Origin: Clostridiales bacterium | GTDB lineage: Bacteria > Bacillota > Clostridia > TANB77 > CAG-508 | Direction: 5' to 3' | DNA length: 64,000 nucleotides | NCBI GenBank assembly: GCA_019419955.1 | Contig: JAHZIB010000003.1 | Location: 1-64,000, forward strand | Part shown: piece after piece, positions 16,552-24,230 of the stretch | How the letters are laid out: every line of letters starts with the position of its first letter | How positions within the stretch are numbered: the first letter of the stretch is position 1 | Position numbers and translations under genes: made by a program | The notes under the pieces: generated by a model | Databases searched by the model: none | The model's input: the letters and a program-made list of their open reading frames with translations, nothing else | Told to the model about the DNA's origin: nothing

Positions 16552-17559
16552 ATGTATAAAAAAATATTACTTATAACACTTTTAATAGTTGTCATTGTAG
16601 TTACATGTGTTTTTGTTTGCTTACAGTTAAATAAAGAAAACAGCCGAGCAAAAACGGATTTAATAATATCATATTATAACAATCCTAAAATACCTGAAGG
16701 CTTTCATACAGTTGATACGGAAACAGCCAAATGGACTAAAATGGATGATGGAGTTATTAGAGATTGGAATAAAGGCTTAGTAATAGAAGATGAAAATGGA
16801 AATCAATTTGTTTGGATTCCAGTTGACAAAGAAGATATTTTTTATGACATAGAGGAGATAGAAGAAGAATTTCAATATAAACCCGATGCACTTAATATGC
16901 AAAATAATGATGAAAAACAAATATTAAAATATGGAGGATTTTATATTTCAAGATATGAAGCTGGAGTACCAACAGAATTACAAGATAGATTGAATGAAAT
17001 TAATTCAGACTCAAATGATTTAAGAGGAGTGCCAGTAAGTAAAAAGGGAATAATACCATGGAATTATATAAGTTTAAGAAACGCAAAGTTGAATGCTGAA
17101 AGTATGTACAATAATGAATATTATTCGAGTGATTTGCCAACTTTAAAACAGATGATGCAAATAATAGAATGGCTAAATAAATCTGGGTATAATATTTATG
17201 ATAGTTCTGAATATGGTAACTATTCAAATGTTAATTTTGAATTTACAGGATACTATTCTATAGATTATGGAAAGAATTATAAATATGGAAAAAATATTCA
17301 AAAAGCAGGATATAATATGATACTTTCGACAGGAGCTACAAATAGGAATATAACAAACAATATATATGATTTGGCAGGAAACTTATGGGAATATACAGAT
17401 GATTATCTTTCTAGAGATGAAAATGAAATTGCTGGATACTATTGTGTAGGGGGGCACTATGACCATACTGGTGACCATTTCCCAATATATAGTCATAATT
17501 TGAAAAATGTTGCTCCTCTTGACAAAGTTGGCTTTAGAATAGTTTTAAATTTAGAATAG
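16552..17559 (+). CDS. membrane-anchored formylglycine-generating-enzyme-like (SUMF1 fold) protein
   Basis: An N-terminal membrane anchor (ILLITLLIVVIVVTCVFVC, residues ~4-22) precedes an extracytoplasmic domain. The core pattern is that of the FGE-sulfatase/C-type-lectin fold: FVWIPVDKED, then GGFYISRYEAGVP, LPTLKQMMQIIEWL, IYDLAGNLWEYTDD and a closing VGFRIVL. I see no Cys pair equivalent to the FGE active site, so a binding role is more likely than catalysis. Retro-element variable proteins use the same fold, but no reverse transcriptase is nearby. AAGGAAGG fits the ATG at 16552 better than the one at 16543. Confidence 0.68.
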   Translation: MYKKILLITLLIVVIVVTCVFVCLQLNKENSRAKTDLIISYYNNPKIPEGFHTVDTETAKWTKMDDGVIRDWNKGLVIEDENGNQFVWIPVDKEDIFYDIEEIEEEFQYKPDALNMQNNDEKQILKYGGFYISRYEAGVPTELQDRLNEINSDSNDLRGVPVSKKGIIPWNYISLRNAKLNAESMYNNEYYSSDLPTLKQMMQIIEWLNKSGYNIYDSSEYGNYSNVNFEFTGYYSIDYGKNYKYGKNIQKAGYNMILSTGATNRNITNNIYDLAGNLWEYTDDYLSRDENEIAGYYCVGGHYDHTGDHFPIYSHNLKNVAPLDKVGFRIVLNLE

Positions 17560-17921
17560 AAAAAATTGCAACGACTCTGCTTTTATTAAATATACAATTC
17601 TTGTTTTTATGCCTATTATTACTATAACTGATCATACTTTTTTCAAACTTGTTAATAGCAAAATGATTACTCATAGAATTATCTCTACTTTTTATAAGAT
17701 AAACAATGTGATTTTTGTTTAAAAGTAAAAGATATTAGGTTAATAATTTTTTAGTTATCTCTAGTATAAATTGTAAAGAAATATAGTAGTGGTTTAGACA
17801 AAAATATAAAAGAGTAAAAAGATTCCACTTTTTTCTGCTTTTAAACAAATAAAATTATGAAATAGTAAAATTATAATAATTCAAATATATAATTTGAAAA
17901 TATTAAAAAGAGGTGATTTTT
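17560..17921. other. 362-bp spacer with a possible operator
   Basis: No gene is seen. It holds an inverted AAAGTGGAA box (TTCCACTTT, 17823-17831) and a palindromic stretch TTCAAATATATAATTTGAA before the next gene. These suggest regulation of the downstream gene by a regulator in the element. Confidence 0.4.
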
Positions 17922-20300
17922 ATGAATGTTAAAGATGCGCAAAAGTGGCTAAATGACATGTTTGAAGACTCAGTAGGTTGGGTAAAAATAGAAGAGGATG
18001 GTGTAGCTGGTTATAATACAATGGTGGCTTTTGTAAGAGCATTGCAAATTTTACTTGAAATAGATGTGGATGGAGGATTTGGAAATAATACAAAGCAAGC
18101 ATATAATAATCTTTTCATAAATGGATTAAGTGAAGTAAATAATGCTGACAATAATTTCAAGGTAAAAACAATTATTTCATTAGTTAATTTAGCTTTGCTT
18201 TGTAGAATAGAAGTATCTAATACAGATGATATTTCGTTATTTTCAGAAGCTACACGACAAGGAGTTATTAGTACAATGTCTCAATTGGGAATAGATAATT
18301 ATACTGGTGGACTAAGAGCGAGAGAAATAAAAGCATTGTTTACAAGTGATGCATATTATTTAATAAGTAATGGTGATGCAACAACAAGAGAGATACAGCA
18401 AGCAATAAATAGAAAGTATAGTGATATGTTGGATAGTTATATAGCAACAAATGGATTATATGATAGGAATATGAATACTGCACTTATAAAAATGATACAA
18501 TATGAAATAGGAACAGATGTAGATGGGGGATGGGGAGAAGGAACAATGAGTAGCCTTCCTGTACTAGGACCAGGTTCTAGTAGAACAAATTTAGTATATA
18601 TTTTGCAATATTTATTATACTTAAATGGATTTGACCCAAATGGATTTGATGGAGGATTTGGAAATGGAGTAACAATAGCATTAAAAGATTTTCAAGAGTT
18701 AATGAAATTAGATGTTGACGGATATTGTGGAAGACAGGTATGGTCGGCATTAATAGTAAGTTGTGGAGATACAACTAGAAGTACAGATGCATGTGATACT
18801 AGATACGAAATTACAGATGATAGACTAGAAATTATAAAAAATGCTGGCTTTAGAATTATAGGAAGGTATATAAACAATAATACATTCAATGGAATTAGAG
18901 ATGGAGAATTAGAAAGAATTTACAATTCTGGGTTAAAAGTATTTTTTATATATCAAGAAAACGTAGTGCCTAAATTAAATAATTTTAATTTCCCAAAGGG
19001 AAACTATATAGGTGTGCATGCAAGTTCGTTAGCAAGAAAGCATAGATTACCAGAAGGAACAATAATATATTTTGCAGTAGACATGGACGTGTACGAGGAA
19101 GATATAGAGAGTAATATTATTCCGTTTTTTGAAGGAATAAATAGTAGCTTAGACACAAATTATAAAATAGGAGTGTATGGTCCAAGAGAGGTTTGTAATC
19201 AGCTATCAAGTAGAGGTTTGACTTGTAGTTCATTTGTAGCAGACATGTCTTATGGTTTTTCATGCAACATAGGCAAAAAAATGCCACGTGATTGGTGCTA
19301 TGAGCAATATAAAGAAATAAGTGACTATAATGGTCATGGCTTTGATTTAGACAAAGACATGTATAGTGAAGCGATACCAGCTACTAATAAGTTTCATTCG
19401 GGAATTTATAATTATGATAGTGGAAAAAACGAGGAAACGTACAGTAAAATTGAAGAAATATATAATTATTGTAATCAATATTGTAATGAAAACAATTTAG
19501 ATAAGACAGTAGCTGAGAAAAATATATTAGTATTGCAATTTGTTAGAGAAAATATATATAAAGGTTCAGAGTGGGATATAGTAGTAGGAAGTTTGGATAA
19601 CGATTGGATAAATTTTATTAGAGAAAAAACTAATAATTTTAATCCACAAATGTTATATTTATATAAAAATAACAATAATGGTAATTATATAAAACAAGGC
19701 TTAGTTCATTGGGCAATTACAACAGAAGGAATGATGAGGCATTACATAGAGGGAAAAGGATTTACATACAAGGATGTATATTATAATGATTTGTCTGGTT
19801 GGGCAGGTGATTTATTACAAGCAGTAGGTGAATTTGCTAAAAAAGATAAGGAGCCTTCCGAAGATAAATTATATAGAATATTTGGCTCGTCTGCAGAAAG
19901 CTATTTTGATATTGAAGATCTAAACCAAGATGCAGATGCACAGAATTTGTATTGGGATTTATTATCTAAACCTATATATACAGTATTGAGAGATTATTAT
20001 TCATCAAACAAACAATGCTATAGATATACAGAATTTGTAAGAAATTTATATTTGTATGGTGATTTAAAACAAGAAATGAATCCAACAGAGCAATCAGAAG
20101 AAATAGTATATCAGTTATCAAAAAGATATTTAACATCAGAAGGTGAAGCTTTGGAGAATATTTTATCCTGGTTATTTAATATTAGAAAGTGGTATGTCTA
20201 TGATAAATCTAAGTATGGAGATATTGCTGCAAAAGCTTTCGCTAAAAGAATTTCAGAAATGGTTAAAGCAGAAAATAGTACAACAATGGGAGAAGAATAA
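17922..20300 (+). CDS. peptidoglycan-binding / DUF1906 glycoside-hydrolase-like protein
   Basis: The 792-residue protein starts with peptidoglycan-binding-type repeats: LEIDVDGGFGNNTKQAYN, TDVDGGWGEGTMSSLP and NGFDGGFGNGVTIALKDFQ, to about residue 285. A DUF1906 (Rv2525c-like) TIM-barrel domain follows, about residues 300-490 (FRIIGRYINNN, GTIIYFAVDMDVYEED, GVYGPREVCN). The remaining 300 residues are unrecognised (HWAITTEGMMRHY, SGWAGDLLQAVGEFAK). B. subtilis YbfG has a similar architecture. There is no signal peptide, so release by the holin at 14082 or by lysis is likely. AAAGAGGTGAT precedes the ATG. It probably acts on the cell wall, though catalysis is unproven. Confidence 0.75.
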   Translation: MNVKDAQKWLNDMFEDSVGWVKIEEDGVAGYNTMVAFVRALQILLEIDVDGGFGNNTKQAYNNLFINGLSEVNNADNNFKVKTIISLVNLALLCRIEVSNTDDISLFSEATRQGVISTMSQLGIDNYTGGLRAREIKALFTSDAYYLISNGDATTREIQQAINRKYSDMLDSYIATNGLYDRNMNTALIKMIQYEIGTDVDGGWGEGTMSSLPVLGPGSSRTNLVYILQYLLYLNGFDPNGFDGGFGNGVTIALKDFQELMKLDVDGYCGRQVWSALIVSCGDTTRSTDACDTRYEITDDRLEIIKNAGFRIIGRYINNNTFNGIRDGELERIYNSGLKVFFIYQENVVPKLNNFNFPKGNYIGVHASSLARKHRLPEGTIIYFAVDMDVYEEDIESNIIPFFEGINSSLDTNYKIGVYGPREVCNQLSSRGLTCSSFVADMSYGFSCNIGKKMPRDWCYEQYKEISDYNGHGFDLDKDMYSEAIPATNKFHSGIYNYDSGKNEETYSKIEEIYNYCNQYCNENNLDKTVAEKNILVLQFVRENIYKGSEWDIVVGSLDNDWINFIREKTNNFNPQMLYLYKNNNNGNYIKQGLVHWAITTEGMMRHYIEGKGFTYKDVYYNDLSGWAGDLLQAVGEFAKKDKEPSEDKLYRIFGSSAESYFDIEDLNQDADAQNLYWDLLSKPIYTVLRDYYSSNKQCYRYTEFVRNLYLYGDLKQEMNPTEQSEEIVYQLSKRYLTSEGEALENILSWLFNIRKWYVYDKSKYGDIAAKAFAKRISEMVKAENSTTMGEE

Positions 20301-20327
20301 TAAAAAAGTATCATTTTGGGGGTATAA

Positions 20328-20715
20328 ATGAATAAACATAAAGTTATTATTATAATATTTATATTAGTGTTATTGGTATCCAATATATTAGCTTTAAATT
20401 GTAGAATTGCATTTCCAAACGATAAAATGAATAATATTATTTATTCTATAATACCCCAAGATACAACTCCTATATTAGTAATCTCAGAATATTTTTTCAC
20501 AAGCAACCCCTGGATAGAAATTATATATAAAGATGGGTGGAAAATTGATTGTATTAAAACTAAAAAAAGGCGGTGCAGGTAATTCAATAACAGAGGTAGT
20601 AGCAGAGACAATAGAAAATAATATTTTTAATAATATATGGATTTCAAATATTATAATCATTACGATAATTATATTAATCTTAATATTGAAAAAGAGAAAT
20701 TTATTAAAAAAATGA
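20328..20715 (+). CDS. small bitopic membrane protein, +1 frameshift at CGG
   Basis: The zero frame gives an N-terminal hydrophobic helix (VIIIIFILVLLVSNILAL) and an extracytoplasmic domain, then reaches CGG at 20571 and stops at 20582. Skipping the C continues as GAGNSITEVVAETIENN and a second hydrophobic helix (IIIITIIILILIL) with a KKRNLLKK tail. The joined protein has 128 residues, with both ends anchored in the membrane. The family is unrecognised. It begins 25 bases after the DUF1906 gene and ends at a terminator, so it probably belongs to the same transcript. It is the only CGG-shifted gene inside the element. Confidence 0.65.
20571..20574 (+). other. CGG +1 recoding site 2 (small membrane protein)
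   Basis: The context is AGG-CGG-T. CGG is in the zero frame from 20328. Skipping its C gives GGT and joins the two membrane-helix halves. Confidence 0.6.
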
Positions 20716-20739
20716 CCTAAAAATTTTAGGCCATTTTTT
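20706..20739 (+). terminator. terminator
   Basis: AAAAATGACCTAAAA pairs with TTTTAGGCCATTTTT with one mismatch, ending in a T run. It overlaps the end of the small membrane protein gene. Confidence 0.8.
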
Positions 20740-20853
20740 AGCAGTTTGTGAGCTGATGGATGTGTCAGTAGAGACAAAGGTTTAAGCTATGTAGCAAAAC
20801 ATGTATTCAGCATAAAAGCATACAATTTATAATAAATTATCTACTTTTAAAGC

Positions 20854-21573
20854 TTAACTATCTCTTATTGTTTTACGAATATATGATACACTACTACTAA
20901 TAAATTCTTTCGTTGTCATTTTTTCTCCATAATATTCATCTAATATATTAAATATATTTTTATCTTGTGCTCTATCAAATGTTCGCTCTATCATTTTATC
21001 AATAGTTGAACGAACAGATTTAGCATTTGAGCAATTCTCACTTTTAGTGACATTTTTCATTAAAATTTCGTTGTTTTGCAATAGAGCGGGTTTTGAATAA
21101 GCAATAATAATTGCCATTTTTAATAGTCTTCTGCCTTTACAAAATGGAAATCTCAAATTACTTAATAAATCATCTACAATAATGTTAACTCTCTCTGGGG
21201 TAATATTTCGTATAGCCGATTTTCGTATAACATCAATAAGGTTTTCATATTCAAAAGGTTTAGCCATAACCCACCTTACTTTTTCAACATTTGTTAGATT
21301 TGCTCGATATTCTGTGTCTCCAGACAGAACAATAATATTTTTTTTGGGTTTAATTTCTTTTCGTGTCAAGTCCTTTATGATTTCAAGTCCATTTTTTTCT
21401 GGCATTTTCAAGTCAAGTAATAAAAGGTCAGGTTGTATTTCAAAATATTTTCTTTCGATATCTTTCCAATTATGTGCTATTCCTATTACTTTAAAATCTT
21501 TTTCTTTTGTTAACACACCAAACAATGATTCACAAAAAGAAACATCGTCATCTGCAATTAACAGTTTAATCAA
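20854..21573 (-). CDS. Spo0A-like response regulator
   Basis: A second full-length regulator of 239 residues. The receiver domain has LLIADDD, the phospho-acceptor Asp in DLLLLDLKMPEKNG, and Lys in VMAKPFEYENL. The output domain is Spo0A-like but diverged (KGRRLLKMAIIIAYSKPALLQ, SVRSTIDKMIERTFDRAQD, MTTKEFISSSVSYIRKTI). TTG at 21573 is preceded at 7 bases by GGAGG and gives MIKLLIADDD. An upstream ATG at 21609 has no site. It is divergent from the sigma-like gene at 21982, so it may control that promoter region. Confidence 0.8.
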   Translation of the reverse strand: MIKLLIADDDVSFCESLFGVLTKEKDFKVIGIAHNWKDIERKYFEIQPDLLLLDLKMPEKNGLEIIKDLTRKEIKPKKNIIVLSGDTEYRANLTNVEKVRWVMAKPFEYENLIDVIRKSAIRNITPERVNIIVDDLLSNLRFPFCKGRRLLKMAIIIAYSKPALLQNNEILMKNVTKSENCSNAKSVRSTIDKMIERTFDRAQDKNIFNILDEYYGEKMTTKEFISSSVSYIRKTIRDS

Positions 21574-21981
21574 GATTATACCTCCATTTAAAAGACTTCT
21601 ACTTCTCAAATTGACAACATTTTACCACAAAAGTACTGAAAAATCAATAAAAAGGGTAAATTTAACATATACGAGGTAAAATTTAATCTTATACTATAAA
21701 AAATTACAATTTTTTACGATTTATTACAATATTTTCTGATTTTGACATTTGTATAAGAGTTTGTAGTAAAATTGCAATGGCTCTTTGTATCAAGGCGAAA
21801 AGGAGATAACAAAAGAATTTTATAAAACTATAGATAAAAACTAGAAACACTTTTCAAATTGATATAAAGGGTGGTGAAATTATGTAATTTAATAAAACTG
21901 CATATAAGGGAACAGATAAATAATTATCTCCTTTAAAACTTTGGTCCAAAGGCTAATTTTCTAAAAAAGGAGATAGTAAAA
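21574..21981. other. divergent intergenic region
   Basis: No gene is seen. It contains TTGACA (21742-21747) facing right and repeated TTTACC / GGTAAA and TTACAAT-type elements between 21620 and 21735. These would suit operators shared by the divergent regulator and sigma-like genes. Confidence 0.35.
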
Positions 21982-22373
21982 ATGATCCAATTAAATGGAA
22001 GGGAGAAAAAGTTTGATAGTTACTTAAATAAAACTATTATATTTTCTTCAAAGTATTATTTTAAAAAACAGATGAAGATAAAAGGAAAAGAACAAACAAT
22101 ATTAAATAATGAGGAACACTCTCTATACTTACAAAAATTTGTAACGGAAAAAGACACTTTTTCAAGTGTCGAAAGAGTTGACATCTCTTTACAACTAAAA
22201 AAGGCTTTAGAATCACTGTCTGCAATCGAGCAGGCAGTCATTTTTTGCTATTTCAAGAGGAATTAACGCAACAAGAAGCAGCAGAAATATTGGAAGTGTA
22301 CGCAAAAACAATTAGTAAAATAAAGATTAGGGCAATTAAAAAGTTAAAAAAGCATTTAGAGGAGGATTTATAA
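21982..22373 (+). CDS. sigma-70 region 4-like protein with a T-tract frameshift
   Basis: The first part ends in the helix LKKALESLSAIEQAVIF, the start of a sigma region 4-like helix-turn-helix. The frame then stops at 22266. One more base in the run of six T at 22241-22246 would restore the frame, which continues as LLFQEELTQQEAAEILEV, then KTISKIKIRAIKKLKKHLEEDL to 22373. The complete protein would have 130 residues. Such proteins are typical of Tn916/Tn1549-type elements, paired with a small HTH_16-like protein as here. This break has no CGG and is a homopolymer indel: a mutation, a sequencing error or a slippage switch. Confidence 0.6.
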
Positions 22374-22374
22374 A

Positions 22375-22554
22375 ATGAGAAATAAAAGTTTATATGAATT
22401 AGGAAAGCTAGCACAAAGAGGAGATAATATAGCTATATTAGAAATTATTGATAGAAAAAAGAAAATGCTGAAAAGATACAGTTTTGGCGATGAAGATAGG
22501 TATCAGTTTATTATTTTAAAACTAATCGAAGGAATAAAAAAATATAAATTTTAA
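22375..22554 (+). CDS. small sigma region 2-like / HTH_16-type protein
   Basis: The 59-residue product has the pattern LYELGKLAQRGDNIAILEIIDRKKKMLKRY (shown here as seen, short of the whole) and YQFIILKLIEGIKKY. This matches the small helix-turn-helix proteins that accompany sigma-like genes in conjugative-type elements. ATG 22375 directly follows the TAA of the upstream gene, and its AGGAGG site lies inside that gene, so the two are translationally coupled. Together they may form a split sigma factor that turns on element genes. Confidence 0.55.
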   Translation: MRNKSLYELGKLAQRGDNIAILEIIDRKKKMLKRYSFGDEDRYQFIILKLIEGIKKYKF

Positions 22555-22705
22555 AAATTTTTTTAAAAATAGGGGAGAATTTTGACGAGTAAAGCAATGT
22601 ATATATAGTGAAGGGCAAATTTAAAGGACACACTATATAAAAGCAGATGAGAGAAATATGCTCTTGTTTGCTTTTGCTAATTTAATAAGGAAAGGGGAAA
22701 AAGAG

Positions 22706-22876
22706 ATGGCTTTAAGATTTACGTTAATGGTTATATGTCTTGTTGTATTATTTTTCTGTTTGTATTATTTATTACCAAAACTTATAGAAAAATATAGGAA
22801 ATATAAAGAGTTAAAGAATAGAAAGAGAAAAGAACAAGCATTTAAGAAGAAAATGGAAGAATTAGAGATTAAATAG
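22706..22876 (+). CDS. small membrane protein with basic coiled tail
   Basis: 56 residues: one N-terminal hydrophobic helix (LMVICLVVLFFCLYYLL) followed by a Lys/Arg/Glu-rich helical tail. The family is not recognised. AAAGGGGAAA precedes the ATG at 22706. The open frame extends up to 22658 without a better site. Likely anchored in the membrane with the tail in the cytoplasm. Confidence 0.5.
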   Translation: MALRFTLMVICLVVLFFCLYYLLPKLIEKYRKYKELKNRKRKEQAFKKKMEELEIK

Positions 22877-22904
22877 TTTCTCTAATAGATTGCTATGCAA
22901 AAAG

Positions 22905-23080
22905 GGTGTTGACAAAAAATTAACCAATTTGGGTGAAAGGTTGAAAAATAATTATAATTTTGACGTTGTCAAACTTCATTTAAAATTTAATCAACGTACA
23001 CAGAGTACGCATCATAAATTTTAAACTCGTTTTCCTAGTCAAAATTTAATTCTTTTCCAACCAATTTGTGCTTCAAGAAA
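22905..23080. repeat. dispersed intergenic repeat, family C copy 1
   Basis: It shares GTTGACAAA, ATTATAATTTT, AAACTTC and AAAATTTAATTCTTT.CCAACCA in order with the mreC-mreD spacer at 39870-40040. The middle contains GTAC-based inverted repeats (GTACACAGAGTAC). Confidence 0.45.
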
Positions 23081-23095
23081 GGAATGTGATAAAAA

Positions 23096-23518
23096 ATGGA
23101 AAATAAAAAAGAGTTAATTATAAAACTGTTTTTTGAGCAACATTTGAAAGTAAACGAAATTGCAGAAATTGTAAACGTAAGCTCTGCATATATTACAAAA
23201 ATAATAAAACAAGATTCAAGATATTTGGGAGAAAAACAGAGTAGAAAAGATATTTCAAAAGAAAATAGAAAAATTGCTCAAAATAATTTTATGAAGAATA
23301 AACGAGAACAAAAGAGAATAGATGATCAATATTCGGTAATGAAGGCACAACATAATCAAGATGTAATGGAACTATCAAAACGAGGTCATATGAATAATCA
23401 GATTTTTAGGAAATGGAATAGTAGTGTTTATAATTATAACCCTTCAAAACATAGGTATGAGTTTGATGAACAGTTTGGCAGGGCAGCAAATGTACCTAAA
23501 TATATAAAAGAAAGGTGA
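23096..23518 (+). CDS. helix-turn-helix DNA-binding protein
   Basis: The N-terminal 45 residues form a clear helix-turn-helix: LIIKLFFEQHLKVNEIAEIV, then NVSSAYITKIIKQD. The rest is basic and Gln/Asn-rich (RKIAQNNFMKNKREQKRIDD, HNQDVMELSKRGHMNNQIFRKW) and unrecognised. It has the look of an element-borne transcription or copy-number regulator. It starts 12 bases or so after an AAGAAAGGA site and is followed 7 bases later by the next ORF, so the two probably form an operon. Confidence 0.6.
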   Translation: MENKKELIIKLFFEQHLKVNEIAEIVNVSSAYITKIIKQDSRYLGEKQSRKDISKENRKIAQNNFMKNKREQKRIDDQYSVMKAQHNQDVMELSKRGHMNNQIFRKWNSSVYNYNPSKHRYEFDEQFGRAANVPKYIKER

Positions 23519-23524
23519 ATTTTT

Positions 23525-23770
23525 ATGGAAGAAAAATTATTAAGAATTTTTAAGCTAGCAGACAAATTAAACAAAAAAAACAGTAAAATATATGCAGAAA
23601 TTTATTATGAGGCAAATGATAGACAAAAGTTACAAATATGTATTAGAAGAAAAAAGGACTATTTATACATAGAAAGATGCGAGATATGTATTACAGAAAA
23701 TTCCGAAGAAAAGTGGAACAATATTATTACACTTTTTGATACTTTTGTTGGAGGTATTAAGGAAGAATAA
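23525..23770 (+). CDS. hypothetical protein
   Basis: 81 residues, Lys/Glu-rich, with no membrane segment and two Cys in YIERCEICITE. Unrecognised. The AAAGGTGA site overlaps the end of the upstream helix-turn-helix gene, and the pair is probably cotranscribed. Confidence 0.45.
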   Translation: MEEKLLRIFKLADKLNKKNSKIYAEIYYEANDRQKLQICIRRKKDYLYIERCEICITENSEEKWNNIITLFDTFVGGIKEE

Positions 23771-24040
23771 GAAAGAATCAATTGCATATGAGACGAATAG
23801 CATTAGAAACAATGTTACATTCTACATATGAGGGACAAATAAACTTATAGAACTTTGGTATGGAAATGAGAAAAGTTTTCAAAATGTAACCTATAAGTAT
23901 TGCGTTGGACATTGCTGAAGCAAAAGTAGAAACAGAAAAGAAATCTGAAGCGGGAGAAAATGAATAATTTATCATAATATGATTTTTCATACATATAAAT
24001 TGATTAAGATTATTTAGTTTGATATAAGTAAGGTGATAAT
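23771..24040. other. gene relic
   Basis: Short coding-like pieces occur in different frames: MRRIALETMLHSTYEGQINL from 23788, then ALDIAEAKVETEKKSEAGE ending at 23967. They suggest a decayed small gene. No intact ORF or RNA is visible. Confidence 0.35.
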
Positions 24041-24136
24041 GTGAAAGAGGAGTTTTTAATAAAGATTTGTTTTGATGGAAAAGGAGAAGAATTAGAAAAG
24101 GTTATTTCAAATTTATTATTAAGAAAAATAAACTAA
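24041..24136 (+). CDS. 31-residue ORF upstream of the recombinase
   Basis: A GTG start preceded by AAGGTGAT encodes VKEEFLIKICFDGKGEELEK plus eleven more residues. Small ORFs in this position are common ahead of large serine recombinases of clostridial elements. Function unknown. Confidence 0.35.
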   Translation: MKEEFLIKICFDGKGEELEKVISNLLLRKIN

Positions 24137-24230
24137 ATTATTGTGTGTTGAGCATTTGAATCTATAATAAAATGGTATATATTTTATTATGAATTCAAAT
24201 TGTTTTTATCAAGCATGGGAAGGAGGATAA

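Noticed and set aside
16552..17559. Diversity-generating retroelement target protein
   Set aside because: No reverse transcriptase, template repeat or variable repeat pair is visible in the window.
22241..22254. Canonical programmed -1 slippery heptamer in the sigma-like gene
   Set aside because: The run of T does not line up with the zero-frame codons as X-XXY-YYZ, and no stimulatory stem is obvious downstream.
21982..22373. Counting the sigma-like gene as a seventh CGG frameshift
   Set aside because: There is no CGG near the break. The gap is explained by one missing T in a homopolymer, which is a different event.
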